A stretch of 47,654 nt of DNA from Planctomycetota bacterium. Its GTDB lineage: Bacteria; Planctomycetota; Phycisphaerae; Phycisphaerales; SM1A02. The position numbers were made by a program, and so were the translations under genes. How positions within the stretch are numbered: position 1 is the first letter of the stretch; every line of letters starts with the position of its first letter. The stretch lies in NCBI GenBank assembly GCA_022566535.1, contig JADFIR010000022.1:1-47654 (forward strand), read 5' to 3'. Positions 33,326-41,696 of this stretch are shown piece after piece. Under the pieces are notes generated by a model. That model searched no databases and was not told the origin of the DNA. It was given only the letters and a program-made list of their open reading frames with translations.

Positions 33326-34437
33326 AACTCCCTCACCGTCACGTACACCGGCGTCAGGGTCGCCGGCAGATCGCCCGTGCCGTCGCCGTCGGTGTCAAGC
33401 TCCACCTCGACGGGGATGTACCAGATGTTGGTGACGACGTCTTCGTAGACGAAACCGTTGGGCTGAGCAATACCGAGCGCGAAGTTTGTCGGAACGGCGA
33501 GAATCGCGGCCACCGGACGCACCAACTCGACGGGCCCATCGCTCTCGTTGCGCCGGCCGCTGAGCACACGATGCACGTTGTTGTTCTGATCCAGAATCCA
33601 CTGGCCCGGCGCCTGCCAACTCTGTCCGGCGTCGGAGGGGTTGTAGGTCATGTCCGGATACGTTCCGGGAATGATCGCTTCGATGGCCTGGGTCGTCGGG
33701 TCGCCGTCCACATCCCATTGGTTCCCACTCCAGTCCAACAGCCCTGGAAGTGTGAGATCGATCGCCACTGGCAACGGTGGAACGATCGGGTCGGAATAGT
33801 TTGGTGGGACGCTGTAGGGTGCGCTGCCGCCGCCGGGGATGGTCACGCGGTAGACGAAGATCGCCACCATGACCTTGCCCTGGAATCGGCGGAACATGCA
33901 GTCCCACACGTATTGCGGGCGGGGCGGAAACTGGGAGGCGGCGCCTGCCAGCGGCTCGTTGAACATCGGGTAGTACCGCTCGCCCTGGGTGATCACAAAC
34001 GCTCCCGCGCCGGCTGGGTACAGGAATGAGTTGTAGGGAATCCCATTAAGCATTCCTGTCGCTTCCACTGCGGTGGCCGCGCCTGTGCCATTAAAGATGT
34101 CAATTGCACCATCAGGCAAGATGAAGGCTGGCCGCAGCCATGGCCAGTCGCCCGCAATCGTCGCCAGCGGCACCGCGGCACCGAACTCCTCGAACGTGCC
34201 GAAGTCCTCCGGGTGGAGCTTGTTGCGCAGGACAGCCAGGGCGTTGTTGGCCACGATCGGGCCGATGGTGTCGTCCACCGACTGGCGCTGCTGGGCGATC
34301 CCGGCCGGGAAGAGCGCCGCGATCGCGATCACGCCGACGCCCAGGATGAACACGGCAAGCAGCACCTCGATCAGCGAGAAGGCGAGCGAGCGCCTTGATG
34401 CCTTGATGCCTTGATGCCTTGGCGCCTTCCTCATCAT
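33322..34437 (-). CDS. GspI-like pseudopilin with repeat-coded leader
   Basis: The 371-aa protein starts at ATG 34437, overlapping the upstream stop (ATGATGA). The leader MMRKAPRHQGIKASRRSL is coded by an octanucleotide repeat (CCTTGATG x3 on the plus strand). The cleavage site is LA/FSLIEVLLAVFIL, with Ala19 rather than Gly at -1, then Phe20 and Glu24. After the helix comes ALFPAGIAQQRQSVDDT, a planctomycete pseudopilin segment. Ordinary GspI is about 120-130 aa, so this one is nearly three times as large. The C-terminus (NIWYIPVEVELDTDGDGTG, VYVTVREL) contains one DxDGDG loop. Slippage in the repeat would shift the frame just after the start codon. Confidence 0.8.
   Translation of the reverse strand: MMRKAPRHQGIKASRRSLAFSLIEVLLAVFILGVGVIAIAALFPAGIAQQRQSVDDTIGPIVANNALAVLRNKLHPEDFGTFEEFGAAVPLATIAGDWPWLRPAFILPDGAIDIFNGTGAATAVEATGMLNGIPYNSFLYPAGAGAFVITQGERYYPMFNEPLAGAASQFPPRPQYVWDCMFRRFQGKVMVAIFVYRVTIPGGGSAPYSVPPNYSDPIVPPLPVAIDLTLPGLLDWSGNQWDVDGDPTTQAIEAIIPGTYPDMTYNPSDAGQSWQAPGQWILDQNNNVHRVLSGRRNESDGPVELVRPVAAILAVPTNFALGIAQPNGFVYEDVVTNIWYIPVEVELDTDGDGTGDLPATLTPVYVTVREL
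34393..34416 (-). repeat. Octanucleotide repeat (CCTTGATG)x3 in pseudopilin leader
   Basis: Three perfect copies of an 8-bp unit, followed by a partial fourth (CCTTGG), lie 7-15 codons after the start of the GspI-like gene. Because 8 is not a multiple of 3, gain or loss of a unit changes the reading frame. Confidence 0.85.
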
Positions 34438-35288
34438 TTCATCGCCACCCCCGTATAGCGGTTGAAATGGATGCGATCGGCGAACTGTGTGATGTACTCG
34501 GTGAGGTCGGCGCGCCGAATATCGATGTCCTCCCACGCCGTCGAGTCGAACATCTCACGCGCCTCATCGTCGTCAAATACCGCGAGAAACGGCGCCATGG
34601 CTACGAACGGCTCGTCATTCTCGGACGCTTGATCGTTGATATCGTCGCTAAATAGCAGCTCTCCATCGTTGTTGAAATCGACGAAGCTCGTATTGGAGTC
34701 CGATTGTGAGTTCCGAGTGATTGTCGTCCCGTCCGGCCCGTACATGATGCCGATAATCTTCCCGGGCGCTTCGCCGACTCCCGGCTGCGGATCGATGGTG
34801 GGGAGATGGCTCTGTGTGATCCACAGGTTATCCTCGTCAGCACTAGGACCATACCGCGGTGCTGCGACCTTGATCCCAGCCGGGATGCTCCGCACCGGAA
34901 CGTCCGGAATCGGCACGAATCGATCGACTACCGCGGGGCCGAGATTGAGATACGACTCTCCCGTCCACTTTGCGGTGACGACCTCCACCACCTGCTTGTT
35001 GTTGCCTTCGAAGCGCGCGCGGAACACCACCAAGACGATGGTGTTCTTCTTCATCGCCAGGGCGCGGGCGTTGTCCAGGGAGGCCATGACGGTGTTGGTG
35101 GCCGAGGATAGCCGGGCGTTGTCCGTGATCGCCCGCACCGAAACCAGCGTGAGCGTGGCCAACACCGCGATCACCCCCATCACCACCAGCAGCTCGACGA
35201 GCGTGAACGCGCAGCGGCGTCGAAGCCCTCTCCCTCCCTGAGGGTGAGGGTTCGCAGGGCACGTTTGCTCTTCGAACCGTCGCCTCAT
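34434..35288 (-). CDS. GspH-like pseudopilin
   Basis: The 284-aa protein overlaps its neighbours by 4 bp at both ends. Its prepilin site is RRRCA/FTLVELLVVMGVIAVL, with Ala27 at -1, Phe28 and Glu32. After the helix come RAITDNARLSSATNTVMASLDNARALAMKKN and VLVVF, which fit GspH/FimT-type minor pilins. Residues 11-22 of the leader (PANPHPQGGRGL) are the translation of a REP-like palindrome (35226-35254), so the leader has absorbed a dispersed repeat. FNNDGELLFSDDINDQ is an acidic loop near residue 205. It is longer than the usual ~170-190 aa. Expected in the pseudopilus. Confidence 0.82.
   Translation of the reverse strand: MRRRFEEQTCPANPHPQGGRGLRRRCAFTLVELLVVMGVIAVLATLTLVSVRAITDNARLSSATNTVMASLDNARALAMKKNTIVLVVFRARFEGNNKQVVEVVTAKWTGESYLNLGPAVVDRFVPIPDVPVRSIPAGIKVAAPRYGPSADEDNLWITQSHLPTIDPQPGVGEAPGKIIGIMYGPDGTTITRNSQSDSNTSFVDFNNDGELLFSDDINDQASENDEPFVAMAPFLAVFDDDEAREMFDSTAWEDIDIRRADLTEYITQFADRIHFNRYTGVAMK
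35226..35254 (-). repeat. REP-like GAGGG palindrome inside a pseudopilin leader
   Basis: CCCTCTCCCTCCCTGAGGGTGAGGG is closely related to the palindromic flanks of the DUF559 gene (8015-8050 and 8452-8474). It lies in the coding region of the GspH-like gene, before the prepilin cleavage site. Confidence 0.7.
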
Positions 35289-36064
35289 GGTTCGGGCCTT
35301 TGCACGGACGGGGCGTACGAATACGTGTTGTCGCTGGCCTGGAGAACCTCTTCCTTCTCGTCAACGCTCAGTGAGTCGAAGAGCGTATCCAGATGCAAGT
35401 TACCGAAATCCCCATCCGGCCCGGCCGAGACAAACAGGATCTGACGATTCTTCGCAATGCCGTACTCGTTTTCGTTGCCGATGCGCATCGTGCCGTCGAT
35501 GTCTCCCGGCGGTAAATTAGGGTCAGGCGGACCAGGATGGATCGCGTAGATCGGATCACCCCAAGCATCGAGTACCGCCAGACTTGGTGGTAAGTTCATT
35601 GAACCGTGAACGACGCCCCACACGTTATCCAGGTCATTCTGGTCCGCCGGGTTGATCCAAGGCGGATAGGGTGGGCCGGGGTTGTAGGTATGGACAAACT
35701 CCGGGTCGATTGTGGCGAGAACTTCCTTCACCTGACTGGGCCGCCTCACAGTGTCTATTAGCTCCGAGATCACGAACACATCGCTCGTGATGGAGTTTCC
35801 CGTGTTGGCGTCGCCCTGCATGTCGTACACGGCACCCGGCGGCGTGTCGTTCTCGCCCCAGGTGACGCGGCGATCAGCGTGGGTCTGCCACTCCTGCAGG
35901 GCGGTGTCGAGCTGGCGGAGGACGGTCTCGGTCTGGCGGACTTCGGAGCCTTCCACAACCACTACCCCGACGGAGATCGTCAGCGCCACCAGCAGGATGA
36001 TGATGCCGATCACCACGACCACCTCGACGAGGGTGAAGCCTCCATGCACACTCGCCGACCTCAT
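35285..36064 (-). CDS. GspG-like pseudopilin (second)
   Basis: The 259-aa protein has a short leader and cleavage site HGG/FTLVEVVVVIGIIILL (Gly9, Phe10, Glu14). The mature part contains ETVLRQLDTALQEWQTHADRRVTWG, LAVLDAWGDPIYAIHPGPPDP and ILFVSAGPDGDFGN. The last two are the W-G-x-P-Y and S-A-G-P-D-G signatures of the GspG C-terminal region, which in GspG binds calcium. It overlaps the genes on both sides by 4 bp. The size is somewhat less than twice that of classical GspG (~145). Whether this or the preceding 351-aa protein is the major subunit cannot be decided from sequence. Confidence 0.84.
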   Translation of the reverse strand: MRSASVHGGFTLVEVVVVIGIIILLVALTISVGVVVVEGSEVRQTETVLRQLDTALQEWQTHADRRVTWGENDTPPGAVYDMQGDANTGNSITSDVFVISELIDTVRRPSQVKEVLATIDPEFVHTYNPGPPYPPWINPADQNDLDNVWGVVHGSMNLPPSLAVLDAWGDPIYAIHPGPPDPNLPPGDIDGTMRIGNENEYGIAKNRQILFVSAGPDGDFGNLHLDTLFDSLSVDEKEEVLQASDNTYSYAPSVQRPEP

Positions 36065-37116
36065 GGCCCAAGCTCCACGATGTTGTCCTTGTTCTCAAAG
36101 CTAATGCCATCGCCGTCCGGATCGTTACCGTTTTGGTCGGGAGCGTCATAACGAGTGGTGGCATCGAGCGCACGGTCGGGGCCGGCCGAGACCAGGGCGA
36201 ACTCTGCCGTCCGCAGCGCATGCGTGGTGGTAGTGTCTCCGCCTGGGACGATTAGGCTGTTGTCTGCAATACCGTCAATCGCCGAGCCGGGCTTGAGGTC
36301 GAACGGCCGAAGCACGAACACATCGGCAAGCGTCGGTGAGGGGACCGCGGGATCGGTTGATCGATACACCGATTGCAGCGCCCCCGCCGGATAGACCTTG
36401 CGGTAGTAGCGGATCGGGTTGCCCCAATAGTCCACGATGATCTTGGGGTGGTCAGGGTTGTAATTGCCATCGCCGGGGAAGAAGACCCGCGGGTTGCCGG
36501 ATGCTTGATCGATCGATCCGTCTGTGCTGCCAAGCAGTCGCTCGTCCTTGAGTTCCAGATACGGCCCGTAGACCTTGCCGTCCAGCGGAGGATTGCGCGC
36601 CCCCAGTGATCCGTCGCCTGGAGGCGGCGACGGGTTTGTGACTGCACCCCACACACCGTCGGGGCCGGGATGGCGGATGCCCAGCGTCGGCGTTTCGCCG
36701 ATGTATCCGGGGCTGTCAGGCCCCAACCCGTATCCGTCGTATCCCCCTTCGTCGTAGCCGAGGAGGTATTCCGCCATCGCCGCCGAGGACCACCAGTTCT
36801 GAATTCGAACCTGATATGATGCCGGCGAGGCCGGGTCCGGCCACGGAAACAACTCGCGCAGCCGCTCCACCGGCTCCGAGCCGGGGCCGAACACCGGCGG
36901 GTAGTAGCCGATGTCGGCCTTGAATCGAACCAAGGCCTGCTTCATCGAGTTCATCAATGTCAGGGTGTTTGCAGACTGCGCGGTTCGCGTGGCTGCGTTC
37001 ACCGCCACGATCACAATGCTCAGCAGCAAAATGATCACGGCGATGACGATCATCAGCTCCACGATCGTAAAGCCGCGAAGTTTGGGTCCGTAGTGTTGGT
37101 CTGGTTGCGGACTCAT
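36061..37116 (-). CDS. GspG-like pseudopilin (first of the series)
   Basis: The 351-aa protein has cleavage site LRG/FTIVELMIVIAVIILL (Gly15, Phe16, Glu20). After the helix, TLMNSMKQALVRFKADIGYYPP is typical of GspG-type pilins. The C-terminal part has IIVDYWGNPIRYYRKVYP and FALVSAGPDRALD, the W-G-N-P-Y and S-A-G-P-D features, with a long glycine- and proline-rich insertion between. The insertion accounts for the more than doubled length. It is the first pseudopilin gene after the PilC/GspF gene (40-bp gap) and no ribosome site is obvious. It is the most likely major subunit by position, but its length is unusual for one. Confidence 0.84.
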   Translation of the reverse strand: MSPQPDQHYGPKLRGFTIVELMIVIAVIILLLSIVIVAVNAATRTAQSANTLTLMNSMKQALVRFKADIGYYPPVFGPGSEPVERLRELFPWPDPASPASYQVRIQNWWSSAAMAEYLLGYDEGGYDGYGLGPDSPGYIGETPTLGIRHPGPDGVWGAVTNPSPPPGDGSLGARNPPLDGKVYGPYLELKDERLLGSTDGSIDQASGNPRVFFPGDGNYNPDHPKIIVDYWGNPIRYYRKVYPAGALQSVYRSTDPAVPSPTLADVFVLRPFDLKPGSAIDGIADNSLIVPGGDTTTTHALRTAEFALVSAGPDRALDATTRYDAPDQNGNDPDGDGISFENKDNIVELGP

Positions 37117-37156
37117 AAGACGGCCCAGATTCAGTCAATATCGAACGGGCGTTGGC

Positions 37157-38446
37157 CTACAATCTGCCGCTGGAAACGGACTCGATCATCCGCACTAGGG
37201 GCAGGAACAACGCAAGCACAATGGTGCCGACGACGACGCCGAGCACCACCACCAGCAACGGTTCAAGGAGGCTCAGCATGCTCTGCACGGCAACGTCCAC
37301 TTCCTCGTCGTAGTTGTCTGCAATCTTCATGAGCATGGCGTCGAGATCGCCGGTCTCCTCGCCGACGTCGATCATGTTCACCACTAGAGCGTCGCAGACC
37401 TTGGACTCCCGCAGCGGTCCGGCGAACGTCTCACCTTCGCGAATGGAATCGTGCACCTTCGTCAACGCCTTTTCGAAGACATAGTTGCCGGAGGTGTCGC
37501 GGGTGATCATGATCGCCTCGAGAATCGGCACGCCGGCCGAGATCAACGTGCCCAGCGTGCGGGTAAAGCGGGCCACCGACGTCTTCTTGACCAACCCGCC
37601 GATTACCGGAATCTTGATGCGAATGATGTCCGTAACCGCCCGGCCCGGACCGGTCTTTCGGATGAGCGTGAAGAACAGCCACACGAGAAACGGTGAGCCG
37701 AGGATCCACACCGCGCCCGGAATCGTCTGCCCCTCCGATCCCGCAACCCACTTACTGGTGTTGATGAGCCAGATTGTCAGGCCGGGCAACTCCACCTCGA
37801 AGTCGTTGAAGATGTCCTGAAACTTGGGGATCACGAAATACATGATGCCGGTGACGATCACCACCGCCACGGTGATCACTACGATCGGGTAGATCATGGC
37901 CCCGATGATGCGCCGGCGCAGCCGCTGGGCCTTCTCCATGAAGTTCGCCAGCCGCTGAAGGATGATGTCGAGCACACCGCCGATCTCGCCCGCATTGACC
38001 ATCTTGCAGTAGAGCCGATCGAATGCCTTGGGGTGCCTGGCCATGGAGTCCGAAAGCGTCGTGCCGCCTTCCACGTCTTCAGCCACCTGACTGAGAATCG
38101 ACTTCAGCAGGCCCGGCTTCTGCTGCCCTTCGAGTATCTGCAACGAACGAAGCAGCGGAAGCCCGGCGTCCTGCAACGTCGAGAGTTGGCGGGTGAACAA
38201 GGTCAAGTGCTTGCGCCGCACCTTGCCGATGTTGATCGACAAGCCTGTGCTCCGCTTCTTCTTACGAATCCGCTCAGCGCCGCCAACGGCGGCCGCCCCC
38301 CCTTTGACCTTCTGCTCGCGCACGGCCGTCGGGAAATAGCCCTGGGTCTTGATCTGCTTTACGGCTTCTTCACTCGAGCCGGCTTCGACCGTCCCTTTCT
38401 GAGCCTGCCCTGCGGAATTGAGCGCTTCGTACAAATAGGTGGGCAT
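37157..38446 (-). CDS. Type II secretion/type IV pilus platform protein (PilC/GspF)
   Basis: The 429-aa inner-membrane protein starts at ATG 38446 with AGGGA about 9 bases upstream. PTYLYEALNSAGQAQKGTVEA is the usual N-terminus of PilC/GspF. Two GspF domains follow, each with the pattern FTRQLSTLQDAGLPLLRSLQIL (residues ~85-105) and FTRTLGTLISAGVPILEAI (~293-311), and MVNAGEIGGVLD and MIDVGEETGDLD. Three membrane helices are visible (about 190-212, 245-262 and 398-420). It connects the ATPase to the growing pseudopilus. It lies 39 bp downstream of a PilB/GspE gene and upstream of the pseudopilins, as in typical operons. Confidence 0.94.
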   Translation of the reverse strand: MPTYLYEALNSAGQAQKGTVEAGSSEEAVKQIKTQGYFPTAVREQKVKGGAAAVGGAERIRKKKRSTGLSINIGKVRRKHLTLFTRQLSTLQDAGLPLLRSLQILEGQQKPGLLKSILSQVAEDVEGGTTLSDSMARHPKAFDRLYCKMVNAGEIGGVLDIILQRLANFMEKAQRLRRRIIGAMIYPIVVITVAVVIVTGIMYFVIPKFQDIFNDFEVELPGLTIWLINTSKWVAGSEGQTIPGAVWILGSPFLVWLFFTLIRKTGPGRAVTDIIRIKIPVIGGLVKKTSVARFTRTLGTLISAGVPILEAIMITRDTSGNYVFEKALTKVHDSIREGETFAGPLRESKVCDALVVNMIDVGEETGDLDAMLMKIADNYDEEVDVAVQSMLSLLEPLLVVVLGVVVGTIVLALFLPLVRMIESVSSGRL

Positions 38447-38485
38447 GGTTGAAATCCCTCACGCCGCGATCATGGCGCGCTGATG

Positions 38486-40249
38486 CTACTCCTCGAGGAT
38501 GGTCTCGCGGATCACCTCGTCGATCGTGGTTTGTCCTTCGTAAATGGCCAGGAGCCCCGATTCCCGAAGCGAACGCATTCCCCGCTTTCGAGCCTGGTCA
38601 CGAATCGCGTTGGTGGAGCCTTGGGACATGATCAGCTCACGGAGAGGATCGTCCAGACACATGATCTCGAAGATCGCCATGCGCCCCTTGTACCCCGTGT
38701 GGCTGCACGCTTCGCACCCGCGGCCGCGGAAAAACGTCCGCTGCTGGACCTCGCTTCGACGAAGCAGCATTTCCATGAGCTGCTCGTCGGTGGGCACGTA
38801 TTCTTCCTTGCAGCTGAGGCAGATGCGACGCACCAAACGCTGCGCAACAATCGCTTCGATCGTCGCGGTGAGCAGGAATCCCTCCACGCCCAGGTCCAGC
38901 AATCGCAGGATGGCGGACGGGGCGTCGTTGGTGTGCAGGGTCGAGAAGACCAGATGGCCGGTCAGCGACGCCTGCACCGCGATCTGCGCAGTTTCCAGAT
39001 CGCGGATCTCACCGACCAGAATGATGTCTGGGTCTTGACGCAGGAAGTGTCGCAGCAGCCGGGCAAAGGTCAGGCCCTGCTCGGGGTTGATCTGCGACTG
39101 GATCAGCCCGTCGATGTCATATTCCACCGGATCCTCAGCGGTGAGGATCTTGGTGGTCGGCTCGTTGAGCTCACTGAGAGCGGCATAGAGCGTCGTTGTC
39201 TTCCCGCATCCGGTCGGGCCCGTCACGACGATGATCCCGTTGGGCTTGCGGATCAGCGACCGCAGCTGCTCCAGCTCATCGTTGCGCAGGCCGATCTTGT
39301 CCAGGCTGAGCTGGATGTTGGATCGGTCGAGCACCCGCAGCACCACCGACTCGCCGAACATCGTCGGCAGCACAGCAACACGCAGATCGACCGGGTTGTT
39401 GTTGACCGTCAACTCGATGCGGCCATCCTGCGGCAACCGCCGCTCGGCGATATCGAGGTCGGCCATCACCTTGATACGAGAGATGATCGGCAAGGCCAGA
39501 TGTCGTGGCGGAGGGATCATCTCATAAAGGATCCCGTCAATGCGATACCGCATTTTGAACTCGTCTTCAAACGGCTCGAAGTGGATGTCCGAGGCCTTGT
39601 CCTTGATAGCCTGGAGCAACACGAGGTTGACGAGGCGCACAACCTTGTTGTCCTCCGCAGCCTGAGAGAGTTCTTCGAGGTCAATGGACTCGCCGCGCCC
39701 GGCGAGCGCCGCCAGCGAGTCCGATTCCCCCAGCTCAGCCATGATCATGGCCATCGACGTTGTCTTGCCGGTGTAGCGCTTCGCGAGCACCTTGTCGATC
39801 TGCTCCGCCGGCGCGACCACCGCATCAACCTTGAAGCCCATCAGCAACCGCAGATCATCCACCGCACGAAAATTGTCCGGGCTCTTCATCGCGATCGTGA
39901 TGGACCGACTGGTTTCGTCGTACTCCAGAGGCACAACCTGGTAGGTGCTAGCCATTTCCGTCGGCAGCGCCTCGATCGCGGCGTCGGGGATCTCGATCTC
40001 GCCAAGATCGACCATTCGCATGCCTGCCTGTCCGGCCACAGCCACCAGCACGTCGCTGTCGCTGATATACCCCAGGCTTACGAGCAACTGCCCGATCGGC
40101 TCCTTTCGCGTCTTTTGGAGCTGAAGCGCCTCATGGACCTGGTCGCGCGTGACCTTGCGCAGCTTGGTCAGCACCCGACCCAGGCGTCGCCCCTTCATCT
40201 GCCCAGGGTCTACCGTGCTCTGCGAACTATCTGTTGCGGTCTCGCCCAT
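38486..40249 (-). CDS. Secretion/pilus assembly ATPase GspE/PilB (first, next to PilC)
   Basis: The 587-aa cytoplasmic hexameric ATPase powers pilin extraction. The N-terminal MshEN-like domain covers about residues 20-160 (LGRVLTKLRKVTRDQVHEAL, then IGQLLVSLGYISDSDV). The motor has Walker A GPTGCGKT (344-351), an Asp box AEDPVEY (371-377), Walker B DIILVGEIRD (408-417) and a His box STLHTN (436-441). A zinc-binding Cys pair follows: C477/C480 and C512/C515. ATG codon 18 (MKGRRLGRVL) is an alternative start, because residues 1-17 look non-conserved. It lies next to the PilC/GspF gene, so the two are likely partners. A second PilB-like ATPase (41697-43424) lies two genes upstream. Confidence 0.94.
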   Translation of the reverse strand: MGETATDSSQSTVDPGQMKGRRLGRVLTKLRKVTRDQVHEALQLQKTRKEPIGQLLVSLGYISDSDVLVAVAGQAGMRMVDLGEIEIPDAAIEALPTEMASTYQVVPLEYDETSRSITIAMKSPDNFRAVDDLRLLMGFKVDAVVAPAEQIDKVLAKRYTGKTTSMAMIMAELGESDSLAALAGRGESIDLEELSQAAEDNKVVRLVNLVLLQAIKDKASDIHFEPFEDEFKMRYRIDGILYEMIPPPRHLALPIISRIKVMADLDIAERRLPQDGRIELTVNNNPVDLRVAVLPTMFGESVVLRVLDRSNIQLSLDKIGLRNDELEQLRSLIRKPNGIIVVTGPTGCGKTTTLYAALSELNEPTTKILTAEDPVEYDIDGLIQSQINPEQGLTFARLLRHFLRQDPDIILVGEIRDLETAQIAVQASLTGHLVFSTLHTNDAPSAILRLLDLGVEGFLLTATIEAIVAQRLVRRICLSCKEEYVPTDEQLMEMLLRRSEVQQRTFFRGRGCEACSHTGYKGRMAIFEIMCLDDPLRELIMSQGSTNAIRDQARKRGMRSLRESGLLAIYEGQTTIDEVIRETILEE

Positions 40250-40520
40250 GTTCCGTCGCCCGATTCATCCCCGTCGTCGCCGCCGCTCACTACCCAGATT
40301 CACTCGCCGCCCAGCTCGCTCGCACCCTGCAGGTCAGCCTTGACGCCAGGGGGTCCGAACAGAGGAAGCCTCCTGATGCAATGATACGGGCCACATTCGC
40401 CCCTGTTGTCGAATGTGACCGATTCTGATTGTAGGACACTTGGATTATGGGATATACTATCCGCCCATAGTCCGCCACGGCAAGTGGATCGGGCAAGTGG
40501 ATCGGGGCTTCTGCAGATCG

Positions 40521-41630
40521 CTAGGCGACCACCGTGTCCAGCTCGGTCCGCCCCACGCTGCCGCCTGCCCGGTGGACCTTCTCCGTCAGCTCACCGGGAT
40601 CCTTGCATTTGTCAACCATTTCCTCCGCGGAGATCAGGCCCTTCTCGTAAAGGGTCCAGAGGTGGTCGTCGAGCAGTTGCATGCCGAATTTCCTCCCGGT
40701 CTGGATGGCCGAGTCGATGCGGAAGGTCTTGTTCTCCCGGATAAGGTTGGAGATCGCAGGCGTGACCACGAGGAACTCGAAGGCGGCGACCCGACCCGAC
40801 TGATCGGCACGAGCCAGCAGAACCTGGCTCAGGACGCAGATCAGCGATACGGAAAGCTGCACGCGAATCTGCGCCTGCTGGTTCACCGGGAACGCGTCGA
40901 TGATCCGGTTGATGGTGCCGGCTGCTCCGGTCGTGTGCAGCGTGGCGAAAACCAGGTGCCCGGTTTCCGCCGCACGGATCGCCGATTCCATCGTCTCTAG
41001 ATCGCGCATCTCGCCAACGAGCATCACGTCGGGGTCGGCACGGAGACCGCGGCGTAATGCCTCGGAGAAGCTCGGCACATCCACGCCTACCTCACGCTGG
41101 GCGATGATCGATTTCTTATGGTAGTGGTAGTACTCGATCGGATCCTCGATCGTGATGATGTGCCGATCAAGGTTTATGTTGATGTAGTCCACCATCGTGG
41201 CGAGCGACGTGGTCTTTCCCGAGCCGGTGGGGCCGGTCACAATGTATAAACCCCGAGGCCGGCGAACCAGCTCCTTACAGATCGGGGGAAGGCCAATTTC
41301 TTCGAACGTCAGGATCTTGTTGGGAATGAGGCGAAGGCTGATCGCCACATCGCCGCGCTGGCGGAAAACGGCGACTCGGAATCGCGCCTCCGTGCCGTAG
41401 GCAAAGCCGTAATCGGTGCTTCCCTCCTCTTGTAGCTCCTGCTGCGCGCGCTCCGGCGTGATCGCTTTCATCAGCGAGACCATATCGTCGGAGTCCAGGA
41501 CCTTGGTGTCGAGGCTCCGAAGCTTGCCGTGCAAGCGCAAGGTCGGCTTGCGCCCCACCGTCAGGTGGAGGTCGGAGGCGTCTTGGCGAATCACGGTGTC
41601 AAGCAAACGGTCGATTTGAACTGTGGACAT
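40521..41630 (-). CDS. pilT: Twitching/retraction ATPase PilT
   Basis: The 369-aa protein matches PilT throughout: DASDLHLTVGRKPTLRLHG, Walker A GPTGSGKT (133-140), ED-P-I-E box, Walker B DVMLVGEMRD (201-210), AIRAAETGHLVFATLHT and LLARADQSGRVAAFE. PilT depolymerises type IV pili and allows retraction. Its presence between two PilB-like genes means the machine may be a real retractile pilus rather than a pure secretion system. The C-terminus (HRAGGSVGRTELDTVVA) is longer than in common PilT and is not recognised. The 271-bp gap to the next gene downstream, at 40250-40520, holds no gene or clear hairpin. Confidence 0.95.
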   Translation of the reverse strand: MSTVQIDRLLDTVIRQDASDLHLTVGRKPTLRLHGKLRSLDTKVLDSDDMVSLMKAITPERAQQELQEEGSTDYGFAYGTEARFRVAVFRQRGDVAISLRLIPNKILTFEEIGLPPICKELVRRPRGLYIVTGPTGSGKTTSLATMVDYININLDRHIITIEDPIEYYHYHKKSIIAQREVGVDVPSFSEALRRGLRADPDVMLVGEMRDLETMESAIRAAETGHLVFATLHTTGAAGTINRIIDAFPVNQQAQIRVQLSVSLICVLSQVLLARADQSGRVAAFEFLVVTPAISNLIRENKTFRIDSAIQTGRKFGMQLLDDHLWTLYEKGLISAEEMVDKCKDPGELTEKVHRAGGSVGRTELDTVVA

Positions 41631-41696
41631 GAAGCGTCTCGAAAGGGACTATTGAACTAGTAGAGCATGAACACCTCTGGGGCAAGGCACATGGGA

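Noticed and set aside
38483..40384. 633-codon plus-strand frame
   Set aside because: It is the antisense shadow of the PilB/GspE gene, caused by high GC; composition is rich in Arg, His and Gln with no domain.
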